A stretch of 64,000 nucleotides of DNA from positions 941,853-1,005,852 of the forward strand of contig RQTK01000014.1 of NCBI GenBank assembly GCA_003991915.1, read 5' to 3'. This DNA is from Elysia chlorotica (lineage: Eukaryota; Mollusca; Gastropoda; Plakobranchidae). Positions 53,641 to 64,000 of the stretch are shown one piece after another (the first letter of the stretch is position 1; every line of letters starts with the position of its first letter). The translations under genes and the position numbers were made by a program. The notes beneath the pieces were generated by a model. It was not told the DNA's origin and searched no databases. It saw only the letters and a program-made list of their open reading frames with translations.

Positions 53641-53689
53641 CTTCAGAAGGGAAAGATAAAAACCTCAAGGAGTCCTCATCCTTTTCATG

Positions 53690-54065
53690 TTTATCTTTCT
53701 GCTCATCTCTCACTACCCCTCTTCTTTCTCCTCTTCTCTTATCCCACCCCTCAGCTGAGTTTTTGCTCTTACTCTCTTCTGACTTACACTTCTCTTATGT
53801 CTTACTCTTAGGTGTCCCTCTCTTCTACATCTCCCCTTGCCCTCGTCTCTCTCTCTCTCTCTTCATTCGTCCCCCTATTCTCTTTTTCTATGTCCTCCCT
53901 ATAATATCTCTCCCTTCCTCTCCTGTTGTCCGTCTGCTGTCCCTCTTTCTTTCTCTCCTTTCTCTGTGCGCCTGTAAATGTATCTCTCTCTCTCGTCTCA
54001 ATCTCTCTCGTTCACTCTCTTTCATCTCCTTCTGTCTCTTCCTTCCGCATGGTCTGCTCTTCTCA
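53690..54065. repeat. Imperfect pyrimidine-rich tract
   Basis: Long TC-rich DNA without a pure core, directly after the SINE at 53.4 kb. Confidence 0.9.
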
Positions 54066-54299
54066 GTCCTGTCATTGAAATCCAAATAATCTTTTTGTTC
54101 TTTCACGGTTGTCTGGTCAAAAGGACCTGCGGGTGGCGTATGAGATGAAACCTTTATTTATCATTTTGATCGTAAAGGAACTTATTCAATCTTTTAAAGA
54201 TTTTAATATGAATCAAACTCAATTAAAGAACACTTACTGCCATGGATACATTTGTCATGTATACCCTTACAACATACTGACACTGTGTCACTAGATGTG

Positions 54300-57200
54300 C
54301 ATATCTATTAGTATTACAATTAAAGCTCGTGGTGTTGATTAAATAACCACTACAATGTGGTTTACACACAAAAAGACATAACAACTTAAAGTAGGCTAGT
54401 ACAGTAGTAGCTCTATTGTTGTAGTTAATTTCATATGTAACTACTGTAGGCCTACAATCTAGATATAGATTTAGATATTTAAATGGATAAAATAACTTTA
54501 TATGTAGGCCTACACATATATAAAAAGTTATAATTCAAAGGAAACGTCATCTTTGTTCGACTAATCAAAAACAACTTTATTTGCCTACTGTCGACACACG
54601 GACATTTTCATTGGGTTTTACTAAGATAGAAATTTATCACTCTGAGATATCAACAATTTCGTTTAGGCAATATACAACTCAAAATTTGTGGCAAAATGTA
54701 GATAGAGGTCAAAATACAATGGGAAATAAATATTCTAAAAATTAATGTTGAGACATGAGACAAGAGAATATGAGAATTGGGGCAACCAAAGTGATAATCT
54801 TTGGTTTTCTTAAAAACAAAAAAAAATGTAGATAATATATATTAATATACAACCGGGGTGACAATCAACTCCTCCAGAACTTTTAGATAACCTAAATGGA
54901 AAAACAACATCCTTGGTGGTACGACCTAGTTTAAAAATATTTACTGTTAGTGTTATTGTTATACACCACTTTGTAAGATAAATTAATATTTTCTTACCAT
55001 TATATTACAGTAGAACAACTATTTTTGAAACCTAAAATGTTACATATTTTAAAAGTTACTCAATGTCTCATGGAATTAAGCTTTGTACTTTATTTTAAAG
55101 CTGTAAAATGTTGTCATTATACAAAGTGACTTACAGAAGAATCTGCTTGAGATAAACATTGGCTTTGTACTAGTGTTGGGACGACCACATTTTTTAATTT
55201 CCTGCTTGATGTCGACAGAGACATATCGACATAGGGCCATTTTCCGTCGACGTGCCGCATGTCGACATCTTTTTTTTAAAAATAGCACAAATCAAGGACA
55301 TTGGGACTTTCGCTCAACCACACCATGCCTAATCAGGTTGTCTACTTTCCTTGCCCAGCTAGAGAAAGCAGGCCAGTGCCTGCACATGTACATTGTACAC
55401 ATAAACACACACACACTGCAGACGACGACGGTATCTCAGTCCGGTTAGTCTATCTCTCTCCTGCTTTTCCCTTTCCTTTCTAATCTCAGTTTGTGTTTAA
55501 AATTTACATAGAAATATTTTTTATGCTATTTATCGACACATTTGGTGCATTAGTGGATGGATCTAGACATGGCTGGTGGCTTGATCGGGACCCCTAACGC
55601 CCCGTGGCAAGCCTTGGCATATCGCTCACACGGAGAGTTATTACTACTAAAGTCGTTATCGATAGTTTGCCCCAGCACTACTTTGAACAGACTCATTCCA
55701 AGTTCCCAATTTCTCTTTTTTCACGTTAATTACTGTCACAGTTTAATATAAATTTGGGACAATAACAACAAACGCCTTTTAGGCTTTACCCAAAAGGAGT
55801 CCGCTGCACATTTTGCATGTGAAACAAAAAGGTAGTACTAGTGTTTTTAAATCAAATGTTGAATAAATCAGAATATCAGTAGCCCGCTCAATGAACAGGG
55901 ATTTGAATTTGGCGATACAACAAATACAACACCTTTAAAATGTTCACTTTTTCCCATGAAATAAAAGTGAGCTGACTTCTATGGCATACCAAATAATTTT
56001 CATAAAAACGCCTAACTTAACTTACACTTAACCCCCTTAAATCTACAAAAATATACTGACTTTTTCTTGTTGGTCCAGAGCATTCCAATCATGCACCAAA
56101 ATGCAACAATGTGCACTAAATACATAGCACACTTTTCTAGATGTAGTCCAATTAATGGGAGTGATCAACGTGCGTTTAGCAGGCATGAGAAAAACTGAGG
56201 GTTTGCAATAATGGTCATGTACGATCTAGACTTCGATGATTGGATACTGAGTCTCACAAAGGTTTAGAGTACATATAATTTTTAAATTGTAATATGATTG
56301 TTGTACACCCATGAATCTCAGTTCACTTGCAGATAATAGAGCTCTCTCTCTCTCACTTTCTGAGTTTAAACCTCTCAAAAGTTCCTAGGGCGGATCCTAT
56401 ACATCACTTCTCAGTCTGAGACTGAGAGCAGACATGTATAGGGAAGTGATAAGGTCTAAAAAATTTTGGCCTCTTTGTCCTTGTAGGCATCTTTAGTAGG
56501 TGCAGCAAAGTGATTCTTTGATCTGCCAATCTTCAACCTGCCAATCTGTCCATTTCTCTTCCCCACCTCTCTTGCTACACACACATACATACATGTAAAC
56601 AACTCCTAGACCTTACAACCAAGATAGTGTTAGATACAGTCAATCTCTGCTTGGTTACAATATAAAATAGCAAGACATAAGTATATGTGCCGCATAAATT
56701 AAGGTATCCCACAAAAGGGCGACATAGGTTAATTCAACTTAGAGACTACAGGATTATCAAAATACCAATAATAATATAAGTCATACTACTTTGGGTGTTT
56801 TAATACTCCTGTGGTTTATAACTAATATTCAAAAAAGGAGATAACTTATGGGATTGAAATAAGACGGAATGTAATACAATAGTACATTAACATCCATGAA
56901 CCTAAAAGTTTACTACTATACATGTTTGATGTATAATGCATAGCAATAGAATTTTTTCTCAGTACCTTATTCGTAGTTATTGGTGTCCTGTCAAATGGCC
57001 TTTGATCATATATAATAATTTTTGAAAAATGTAGGTAAAACTCGAGAAGCATGACACACTGTATTGAAAAGCAATACTTATTATGAATGAACACCAACTA
57101 TATATATTCAAAATCACTTAGGTAAAGAAAAATGTGATGTACAATATTTTTGTGTATACCCAAAATATTACAATTAAAAGATATGTTAAAAACAACCACT

Positions 57201-58290
57201 TATTCTTGCACATTTATTACTATGTACAATGTGAAATGTAGAACAAATTTATCATGCTATATGAAAGCACTGGAAAACAGTAAAAATCACTGTTAATTTA
57301 TTATTCACAGCGCCAAAACGTAAATAACTTAATATAAATATGGTTCTGAAACCTTAAAATGTCTCTTAAAAAATGTATGTCATTATCAGATGGTACTCAA
57401 TTTCATAACAAGAGCATGAAGTATAATGTGATACTGATAGCATTCACTTATTTAAACCTATCTGGTTGTTTTTCTTTTCTATTGATTTCTTTGAAGGAAT
57501 GTTTTCTAGCAGCAGCTGTCTCCACTGTGTGTTTTGCAACTCTAAACCATACCATAAATAGCATAGGCTAGGGGCATTGGATGGCTCTAAACCTAGATAT
57601 AGTAGATGGTTGTTTCAGTTTTGTGAAACATCAATAGTAACTTAGTTTATATATATATATATATGCATCTTAGCCAGAAAAAAAACAAGCTATTTATCTT
57701 CTGTAGCAGTCTTACTTCGTTTAATAAGGTTGTATAACATATTGAATTTACGTGTGTGCGTATAGGGAGGGGGAGGGGGGAATGTGGCAATTCATAATGA
57801 GTTTCATTTCAGAAAATTGATGGGTTTTTTTAAGCAATTAAGTCTACACTGCTTAGAAAAAGAGAGAAATGATGCAATTGAAAGAAAAAGCAAAATCTAT
57901 TTGGTTTCACAACATTCATCAACATCATGTCGTCATCATAGTACATGTATTATTATCATTGTTTTGTTGCTGTTGGTTGTTATGATTATTACACAATTAT
58001 GTATTGTTATTCTTGTCAACACCCTCCTCATTTACTTAACCAACATAAATCAGCATCATTATCATTCAATCAATATCATTGCTCATGCCATCAACACAAT
58101 GTAATCACCATGGTCATCTACACCCAAGCCTTTCTCTGTGAGCATAGCTATTTATCTAATTCTAAATTATCAGGATTATGATTGCCTTTAGCTTTCTCTA
58201 CCTTACCTTATTTATTTATTGTGACCATGATCACATAAAATTATGTATTTCTACAGAAACTATATTTTGAAATAATATTGCATAAAATTA
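54300..58290. other. AT-rich intergenic DNA, nothing recognised
   Basis: Short open frames look random. A small direct repeat GTCGAC(A)-rich patch lies at 55200-55265. The last part should include the 3' UTR of gene 2 (from 58451 leftwards to about 58209). Confidence 0.5.
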
Positions 58291-58295
58291 GTTGT

Positions 58296-58296
<1 letters not shown>

Positions 58297-58345
<49 letters not shown>
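58297..58345. repeat. (GA)n microsatellite
   Basis: 49 bp of pure GA, about 100 bp downstream of the gene 2 stop codon in the transcribed direction, so probably in its 3' UTR. Confidence 0.97.
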
Positions 58346-58348
<3 letters not shown>

Positions 58349-58451
58349 CTGCCACAACCACCTACACCAAAAATCTTAGCATGTTCCATTGGTTGGGTGG
58401 CGTGACAATCGCCTCATCGAATGACACAAAAGGTCAGATTCCTCTTTCACA

Positions 58452-58700
58452 CTATGCGTTACCTTCCTCAAACAGCTCCTGTAGGGAGACCTGGCGACCG
58501 TACGCTGTCGGAGTTCCCAGCTCAGCAGTTGTTCCCCCTGACCTCGGAGAAGCCTGGCCTGCGGGTGCTGACGGCGTGGCTGATGATGTAGTCACGTGTG
58601 GCTGTGGCTGTGGCTGTGGCGATAAGCTTGCGTCCTGTACTGGGGACCCACCGGACTGAGCCACGCCGATCTTCAACAGCTGCTTGAGGGCGAGGTCTGC
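58452..58700 (-). CDS. Gene 2 last exon (stop codon)
   Basis: 249 bp, starting ADLALKQLLKIGVAQSGGSP, with a QPQPQPH run and ending YGRQVSLQELFEEGNA then TAG. Acceptor CTCACAG. An alternative reading is a donor GTAACG inside GAAGGTAACGCATAG that would splice onward, but that donor is weak and no later exon was found. Confidence 0.75.
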   Translation of the reverse strand, partial: ADLALKQLLKIGVAQSGGSPVQDASLSPQPQPQPHVTTSSATPSAPAGQASPRSGGTTAELGTPTAYGRQVSLQELFEEGNA

Positions 58701-61700
58701 CTGTGAGGTGAGGTGATGTAAAATTAGCTAAACAGGACTAAAACACCACATCGACAAGATATTTAAAGTCGGCGAAACAGATCTCTGCTTGTGTGGACAG
58801 GCAGCAGAAACAGCCCACAATGTGCTACAGGGTTGCAGGATATACAGCAATGTTACACAGTCCATCTGGAGGGAGAGAATAGACATGCACACGAAGCTAT
58901 ACGGGCCCCTTCCAGAGCTAGACCTCACATATTTCACATATTTCAAAATTAAATTTACAGCTCTTTTTGTGCAGATGAAAAAATGATCAACTATGGCCAC
59001 TGTAAAAAAATTAAACGACTTTTTAAGCAAAAATGAACTGACTCAACTCTCTTCAGCAAACACCAAAGTATATAATTATCTACTTGTTACACGCAAGAAG
59101 CAATACGTTTTTGTTTCACTTTCCTATAAAATTAATACAAAACCAAAGCACACAAGATATAACTGGACTTGATGATTTCATCAAATTTCATTATTTCAAA
59201 AACGAATGTACATCCACATCTTTAAATCAGGACTGTGGTACTTTATCCTTAAAAAAAAACCCAGCAAACAAACAAAAATCTTACTTGGGACTTTGGCTGA
59301 GCGTCTGCTTCTGTTCGTTTCGACGGAGTTGCCACAGAGTTGTTAGAAGTGCCAGGACCGTCGACTTTGCTGCTGTCTTTGCCTGGTCTGAGCGTCTCAC
59401 TGCTCTGCGTCTGTCAGGGTGAGAGGTAGAGGTTAGAGTTAGAGGTTAGATCTGATGCACAGTAACACATTGACTTCCGATAATTTTATGTGCTTTTCCA
59501 GTGAAATAAAAATTAATAAAATGTCTCTGACTCACCTTTAAGGAGTTAAACATGGCTAGAAATTCTGCGTTTTCCGGGGCAGGGTTTGCCTTCCCAGAGC
59601 TCTGCTGTTGTTGAAAACTCTGGGCCTTGGAGGCGCTGTCGAAAAGGCTTTGGACCGCCGCAGGCACGGAACGTTCCGTGTCCTGGTTTCCCAACGGAGG
59701 TTTCTGCAGAACGGAGATAGGTTGCACCGCAGTCGACGAAGATTTCTGTGCTTCGGGCGTCAGAGACTGTGGGAGGCGCTGTGGGATCGGGTGGTGCAGG
59801 AGTCGCGGGCTTGCCCTGCTGTCTGGGGAGTGTGCCAGGACGAGGTTCGGACCCGCGGTGCTCTGAGTGGAGGTCGGGGGTAGCGCCGACATGGCCTGCT
59901 TCAGGATGTCTGGGCCCGACAAGCCACCGGTTTTACTGGAGCCTTGACGAGACGTCTGGTGAAATACGCCAGAAGAAAAAACAGACTTTACAAATTGCTT
60001 TGACAGCAGATTTTACAAATTGCTTTGACAACAGGTTTTATAAATTGCTTTGACAACAGGTTTTATAAATTGCTTTGACAACAGAATTTATAAATTGCTT
60101 TGACAACAGATTTTATAAATTTGTTTTAATGAAGCTTTTACTCCATATCTGCTGAAATAGGGAAGATTTTAGACATTTCTTTGACAACATTTTGGAAGAA
60201 AATTAAAGCTTTTGCCAGGATCTACCTTTGACATCTAATGATAATGTGGGAGAGCGGTGATGTATGTTACAAAAAAACTTTGGTTTGTTTTTGTTCTCCT
60301 CTCCTCCCACCCAAAGCAATAAAATTGAATGTGCATGTTTATTAGCAAGTTTTAAAAAGTGCAAAAATTATGTATATCTTCTGGGAGAAACAAAAAAGTC
60401 TTATCCGAAGTATAGTGCAAATGAAAGAGTCAGAATATTTTTTCTTCATTTTATTGCAGATGTAGGCAGTTTAATTGTTAGAATAAAGAACCAAGGATCA
60501 ACTTGTTAAAACCTGTTTTTCAGCAAGACACTTTTCTGACCTGTCCCTAAAAAAAAAAACAAGAAAAAATCTAACCTGGTGCGACTGCAGGTTTCTCCAC
60601 ATGCTGTCAAATTCCGAGTTATCTGCTCTTTTTGAAGGCTGCTCCTGTAAAGCAGTAAAGGAAAGAGAAAGAAATGTAACCGCCAGAAATGGTCCGCAAT
60701 TAAGACAGAAAACTTTTCATTAGATCCGTTTACACTATGCAGATTTTTTGGTAATTTCAACCTCTATACAATTCTTTATAAACACTTTTAAGCCGCTGTA
60801 GATACTTTCTTCCTCTCATATCCCACACATAATAGCTTGCTTAAGATGTTTCAGTTTATTACAATAATGAATGATCTGCAAAGAGAAACACAAAAACCTA
60901 ATCGCTGGTTACTATTTACTCCATCAAAGTCGACAATCTACATCTTATTATAACAATTTTATATCTATATCTTATTATAAAAAGTTCATATTTATATAAA
61001 TTTATTCACATTTGCATCTATTTTGTTTATAACATTTTCATAGCTACATGTTTTTACAAAATATTATACCTACATCTAATTGTAAAAAATTAATATCTAC
61101 ATCTAATAATAAAAGTGTTATGATTATCTTTGACAAAGGTTGATATCAACAATCACTGTAAAAAATCCATTTGAAAAATACCTGATACAGAGAATGTTAT
61201 AATGGAAGCAAATTAATATAGAACAAAAGGATGATGGTAATAGGAATTAACATATTTGTTATAATCATGTATACACTATACTAGCTCTCAAGATCCAATT
61301 TATTGTAAAGGTTTTCTTTAAATCTCTATAAATTTGTGCCCAATAAAAATATTCATCTAGGGTTGTGTCGTCAAAGTCTTGCCAATGACATCTTAGCAGT
61401 TGCAACAGTTCAATGTAGTCTGATTACAGAATATTTGGGAACAAATATTTTTGGCCTCTAGACACATTACAAATTATAACAAAAAAAAGTGAAGTCTAAA
61501 ATAATACCCTGACCCTTTATAATCAGGGGTAAAATATGTAGATGAAGTTAAAGGCTTAGCATAAAGAATTTTCTCATATGATGTGAATGTAAAACTTAAC
61601 CACAATCTCTACAGCTGATAATAACTAATAATGTTTTTAAATGTTCAAAACACACATTAAATAGAGTTTTTAAACCACAATCTCTACAGCTGATAATAAC

Positions 61701-62284
61701 TTATAATGTTTTTAAATGTTCAAAACACACATTTAATAGAGAGTTTTTAAACCACAATCTCTACAGCTGATAATAACTAATGTTTTTAAATGTTCAAAAC
61801 ACACATTGAATAGAGAGTTTTTAAACCACAATCTCTACAGCTGATAATAACTAATGTTTTTGAATGTTCAAAACACACATTGAATAGAGAGTTTGAAACA
61901 TTGAAAGTCCAGGAGAAAAGATCCTGAGAGGTGCCCATGGTCGTGTAGTTCATAATAGATCTATTCTAGCAGTCTTAACATTGAGTATCATTTTTCTAGG
62001 AAGCACTTTCAGTTTCAGTTTCATATTTCCAGGAAAACAGTTCTGGCACAGAGTGCTACTAAGAGGGAGAGCACTTTAAATAATACAGCAAATGGAAGGA
62101 GAGTTCCCTCCCATTAAATTTATTTACAACAAAAGTGGAGTTTTTCAATGATTTGTTTCTGGGGTATGGGTATGTTTTTTTGGGCTATCAACCTAGCAAA
62201 TAAAAACATTCTTATATGATAATGATAACCCTATTTAAGAAAAAAAATAGGGGTCTATATCCTGAATAAAATGAAGGAAATAAC

Positions 62285-62353
<69 letters not shown>

Positions 62354-62402
62354 AAGTAAATGAATGAAAGAGACAGACATAGAGACAGAGAGGGTGAGAG
62401 AA

Positions 62403-62444
<42 letters not shown>

Positions 62445-62474
62445 AGACAGAGAGCGTGTAAGTGAATGAATGAA

Positions 62475-62505
<31 letters not shown>

Positions 62506-62680
62506 AAGAGAAAGAAAGAAAGAGAAAGAGACAGACAGAGAGAGAGAGAGAGACAGAGAGAGAGACAGAGAATGAGCCCATCTGTACCTGCACTCTAGAT
62601 GCCTTGACCGCCTGAGCCCCCTGCAGCTTTGGCGTGACAAACTTGGGCTGGGCAGCGTTGTGACCCGATCTTTGCATCTC
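58452..62680 (-). CDS. Gene 2: Ser/Pro/Gln-rich protein, C-terminal part, unrecognised
   Basis: Five exons (62588-62680, 60576-60644, 59536-59955, 59285-59410, 58452-58700) join in phase 0 to about 318 codons ending at a TAG (58452-58454). The 5' end lies right of the window. The protein is low-complexity, with short hydrophobic motifs spaced along it: FVTPKLQG, EFDSMWRNLQ, GPDILKQAMSALP, EFLAMFNSLK, LALKQLLKIG and, at the very end, VSLQELFEEGNA. Such spaced short motifs in a disordered chain recall mRNA-decay/translation scaffolds (4E-T or DCP1 type), but I cannot assign it; treat that as a guess. An AATAAA-type signal on the minus strand near 58209-58219 could end the transcript. Confidence 0.7.
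58741..58990 (+). pseudogene. LINE C-terminal fragment, same family as 46.2 kb
   Basis: Encodes DLCLCGQAAETAHNVLQGCR, then WRERIDMHTKLYGPLPEL. It shares the C-x-C...H-x-LQ-C and KLYGPL-EL features with the minus-strand copy at 46.3 kb. It sits in the gene 2 intron, antisense. Confidence 0.7.
59285..59410 (-). CDS. Gene 2 internal exon
   Basis: 126 bp, phase 0, encoding TQSSETLRPGKDSSKVDGPG, then TSNNSVATPSKRTEADAQPK and SQ. Acceptor CTGACAG, donor GTAAGA. Confidence 0.75.
59536..59955 (-). CDS. Gene 2 internal exon (largest)
   Basis: 420 bp, phase 0, beginning TSRQGSSKTGGLSGPDILKQ and ending NAEFLAMFNSLK. Rich in Ser, Pro and Gln, with a QQQQ run. Acceptor TCACCAG, donor GTGAGT. Confidence 0.8.
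59985..60122. repeat. ~28-bp tandem repeat, gene 2 intron
   Basis: Five units of TTTATAAATTGCTTTGACAA with CAGG/CAGA variants, close upstream of the 59536 exon. Confidence 0.9.
60576..60644 (-). CDS. Gene 2 internal exon
   Basis: 69 bp, phase 0, encoding EQPSKRADNSEFDSMWRNLQ and SHQ. Acceptor TTTACAG, donor GTTAGA. Confidence 0.75.
61599..61893. repeat. ~75-bp tandem repeat, four units, gene 2 intron
   Basis: Units start ACCACAATCTCTACAGCTGA at 61599, 61674, 61751 and 61824. Confidence 0.92.
62289..62574. repeat. (GA)n and purine-rich tract next to a gene 2 exon
   Basis: Pure GA at 62289-62352, then GA with GACA/GAAA interruptions. It ends about 13 bp from the exon's donor. Confidence 0.97.
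62588..62680 (-). CDS. Gene 2 internal exon (first seen)
   Basis: 93 bp, phase 0, encoding EMQRSGHNAAQPKFVTPKLQ and GAQAVKASRVQ. Acceptor CCTCCAG, donor GTACAG. A long GA tract follows it on the left. Confidence 0.75.
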
Positions 62681-63472
62681 CTGGAGGACAAAACAGATTA
62701 CAGCTTCAATTAACAAAGAAATCTCAAAAAGCTTTGCATCAGACATCAAGCCTATTTTATAGACTTTAAAAAAAAGTTTTAACGTTAAATATTACAGATT
62801 ATCAGACACCAAGCTATTTTATAAACTTTAAAAAAAGTTTTAACATTAAACATTACAGATTTTCAGAAATTCAGAGCTATCCAGGGTAGTTGTTAAAATG
62901 TAAAAGTCACCGCAAAGGTCAGAGGAACTTTAAAGCTCAGAGTTTTCAATGATGTGGAAAGAGAGGAATGATTACATTAGGATAGTAAAAATGAACTGAA
63001 ATGGCTTCAGATTGCAAAATGTACAGTTTTTGGGTTTTCTTTTTTAAACATTCACATATATTGAATCTAATGTAAAGGAATTTTCAGAGACCTAATAGAT
63101 GTAAATGGGGAAAATTTGTTATAAATCAAAGATAAATGTGAATGTGAATAAACAATATTTTTCAGGTTAATAAGCATATTGCTGTAGCTGCAAAAAGTTA
63201 AAAGGGGCAGTTTCAACATTTTGGTTGTAGACCAGCGAGTGTTAAAACCAGTGAGCTGTTGCAGTCCATTAAATCACCATATCTTTTTTAAATCTCGTAC
63301 GATTCAATAAGGATCAATCTAACCTCCCCCACCCCCCATCCCTGCCCTCCCTCCCTCCCTCGAATAATGAGCAATTCTGTGTCTTCGCAAAACCCTTAAA
63401 CCTACATTCTTTGTTATGACGTACATTGTGTTCTTACTACAACCAATGAAGAAATTAATATTAATAATTTTT

Positions 63473-64000
63473 AAATTGTAATAACTTATTTATTTATGCT
63501 CTTCACAATGGCCATGTCCTAAATCTAAAATAATTATTTCCTTTTCGTTTTAAAAAGCAAAATAAACTTTTAAAACAGCACTATATCACTATATATTGCT
63601 ACGATATAACAAGAGCTTACCGACTGCGAACCGAATTTTCAAATTGTAATAACTTATTTATTCATGTTCTTCACAATGGCCATGTCCTAAATCCAAAATA
63701 TTTCCTTTTCGTTTTTAAAAGCAAAAATAAACTTTTAAAACAGCACTATATAATTATTGCTACGATATAACAAGAGCTTACCGACTGCAAACAGAATTTT
63801 TAAATTGTAATAACTTATTTATTCATTTTCTTGACAATGGCCATGTCCTAAACCTAAAATATTTCCTTTTCGTTTTAAAAAGCAAAATAAACTTTTAAAA
63901 CAGCACTATTTATCACTATATATTGCTACGATATAACAAGAGCTTACCGCCTGCGAACTGAATTTTTAAATTGTAATAACTTATTTATTCATGTTCTTGA
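63473..64000. repeat. ~165-bp tandem repeat at the right edge
   Basis: AAATTGTAATAACTTATTTA recurs at 63473, 63641, 63802 and 63968 (periods 168, 161, 166). Each unit contains GCTTACCGACTGCGAAC (last copy GCTTACCGCCTGCGAAC), which on minus is a donor-like CGGTAAGC after exon-like bases. Confidence 0.9.

Noticed and set aside
55173..55483. Overlapping frames at 55.2-55.5 kb
   Set aside because: No protein-like conservation recognised, no splice context; treated as random.
58381..58659. 92-codon plus-strand frame
   Set aside because: Antisense of the last gene 2 exon.

Overview
The window is animal nuclear DNA, gene-poor and repeat-rich. Introns have GT-AG boundaries, long dinucleotide microsatellites abound, and tRNA-derived SINEs, several LINE clades, a DIRS-type retrotransposon and many DNA-transposon remnants are present. 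This fits a lophotrochozoan, most plausibly a gastropod mollusc; the species is an inference. Base composition is AT-rich. One assembly gap of 528 N lies at 40017-40544.

Two host genes can be supported, both on the minus strand and in tandem. Gene 1 (37155 down to 13240, leaving the window to the left) encodes an M16-family zinc metallopeptidase of the 'C05D11.1-like' type. I placed 18 coding exon positions whose splice sites and phases agree; together they give about 784 codons from the initiator Met, with the zinc motif HTLEH in exon 2. The last ~200-270 residues of the family are not seen. Gene 2 (exons at 62680-58452) encodes a low-complexity Ser/Pro/Gln-rich protein that I do not recognise; its stop codon is at 58452-58454 and its start is outside the window.

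Layout: 1-13.2 kb, no recognisable exon, but microsatellites, a TIR element (3.8-5.1 kb), SINEs and 3' ends of an I/Jockey-type LINE; 13.2-37.2 kb, gene 1, with introns that hold SINEs, LINE fragments, a hAT transposon with an intact 780-codon ORF (25.1-28.9 kb) and minisatellites; 35.4-36.9 kb, remnants of Merlin/IS1595-like and MADF/Harbinger-like transposons and a LINE; 37.8-42.7 kb, pyrimidine tract and an RTE-like LINE broken twice by other insertions; 42.7-45.3 kb, tandem repeats; 45.5-47 kb, LINE ends with long trinucleotide repeats; 47.0-49.4 kb, an internally deleted DIRS-like element; 49.8-50.7 kb, an L2-like LINE end; 50.7-58.4 kb, AT-rich and nearly featureless; 58.4-62.7 kb, gene 2; 63.4-64 kb, a ~165-bp tandem repeat.

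The most unusual pattern is in gene 1. Its exon edges have been duplicated in tandem again and again: nine frame-preserving copies of a splice acceptor at exon 17, three copies of the donor edge of exon 4, decayed copies of the acceptor edge of exon 4, a whole exon (16) duplicated with a phase that demands mutually exclusive use, and exon 15 split by an apparent ~305-bp inversion between 27-bp inverted repeats. Either the locus diversifies its exon boundaries structurally, or parts of it are mis-assembled; both can be tested.
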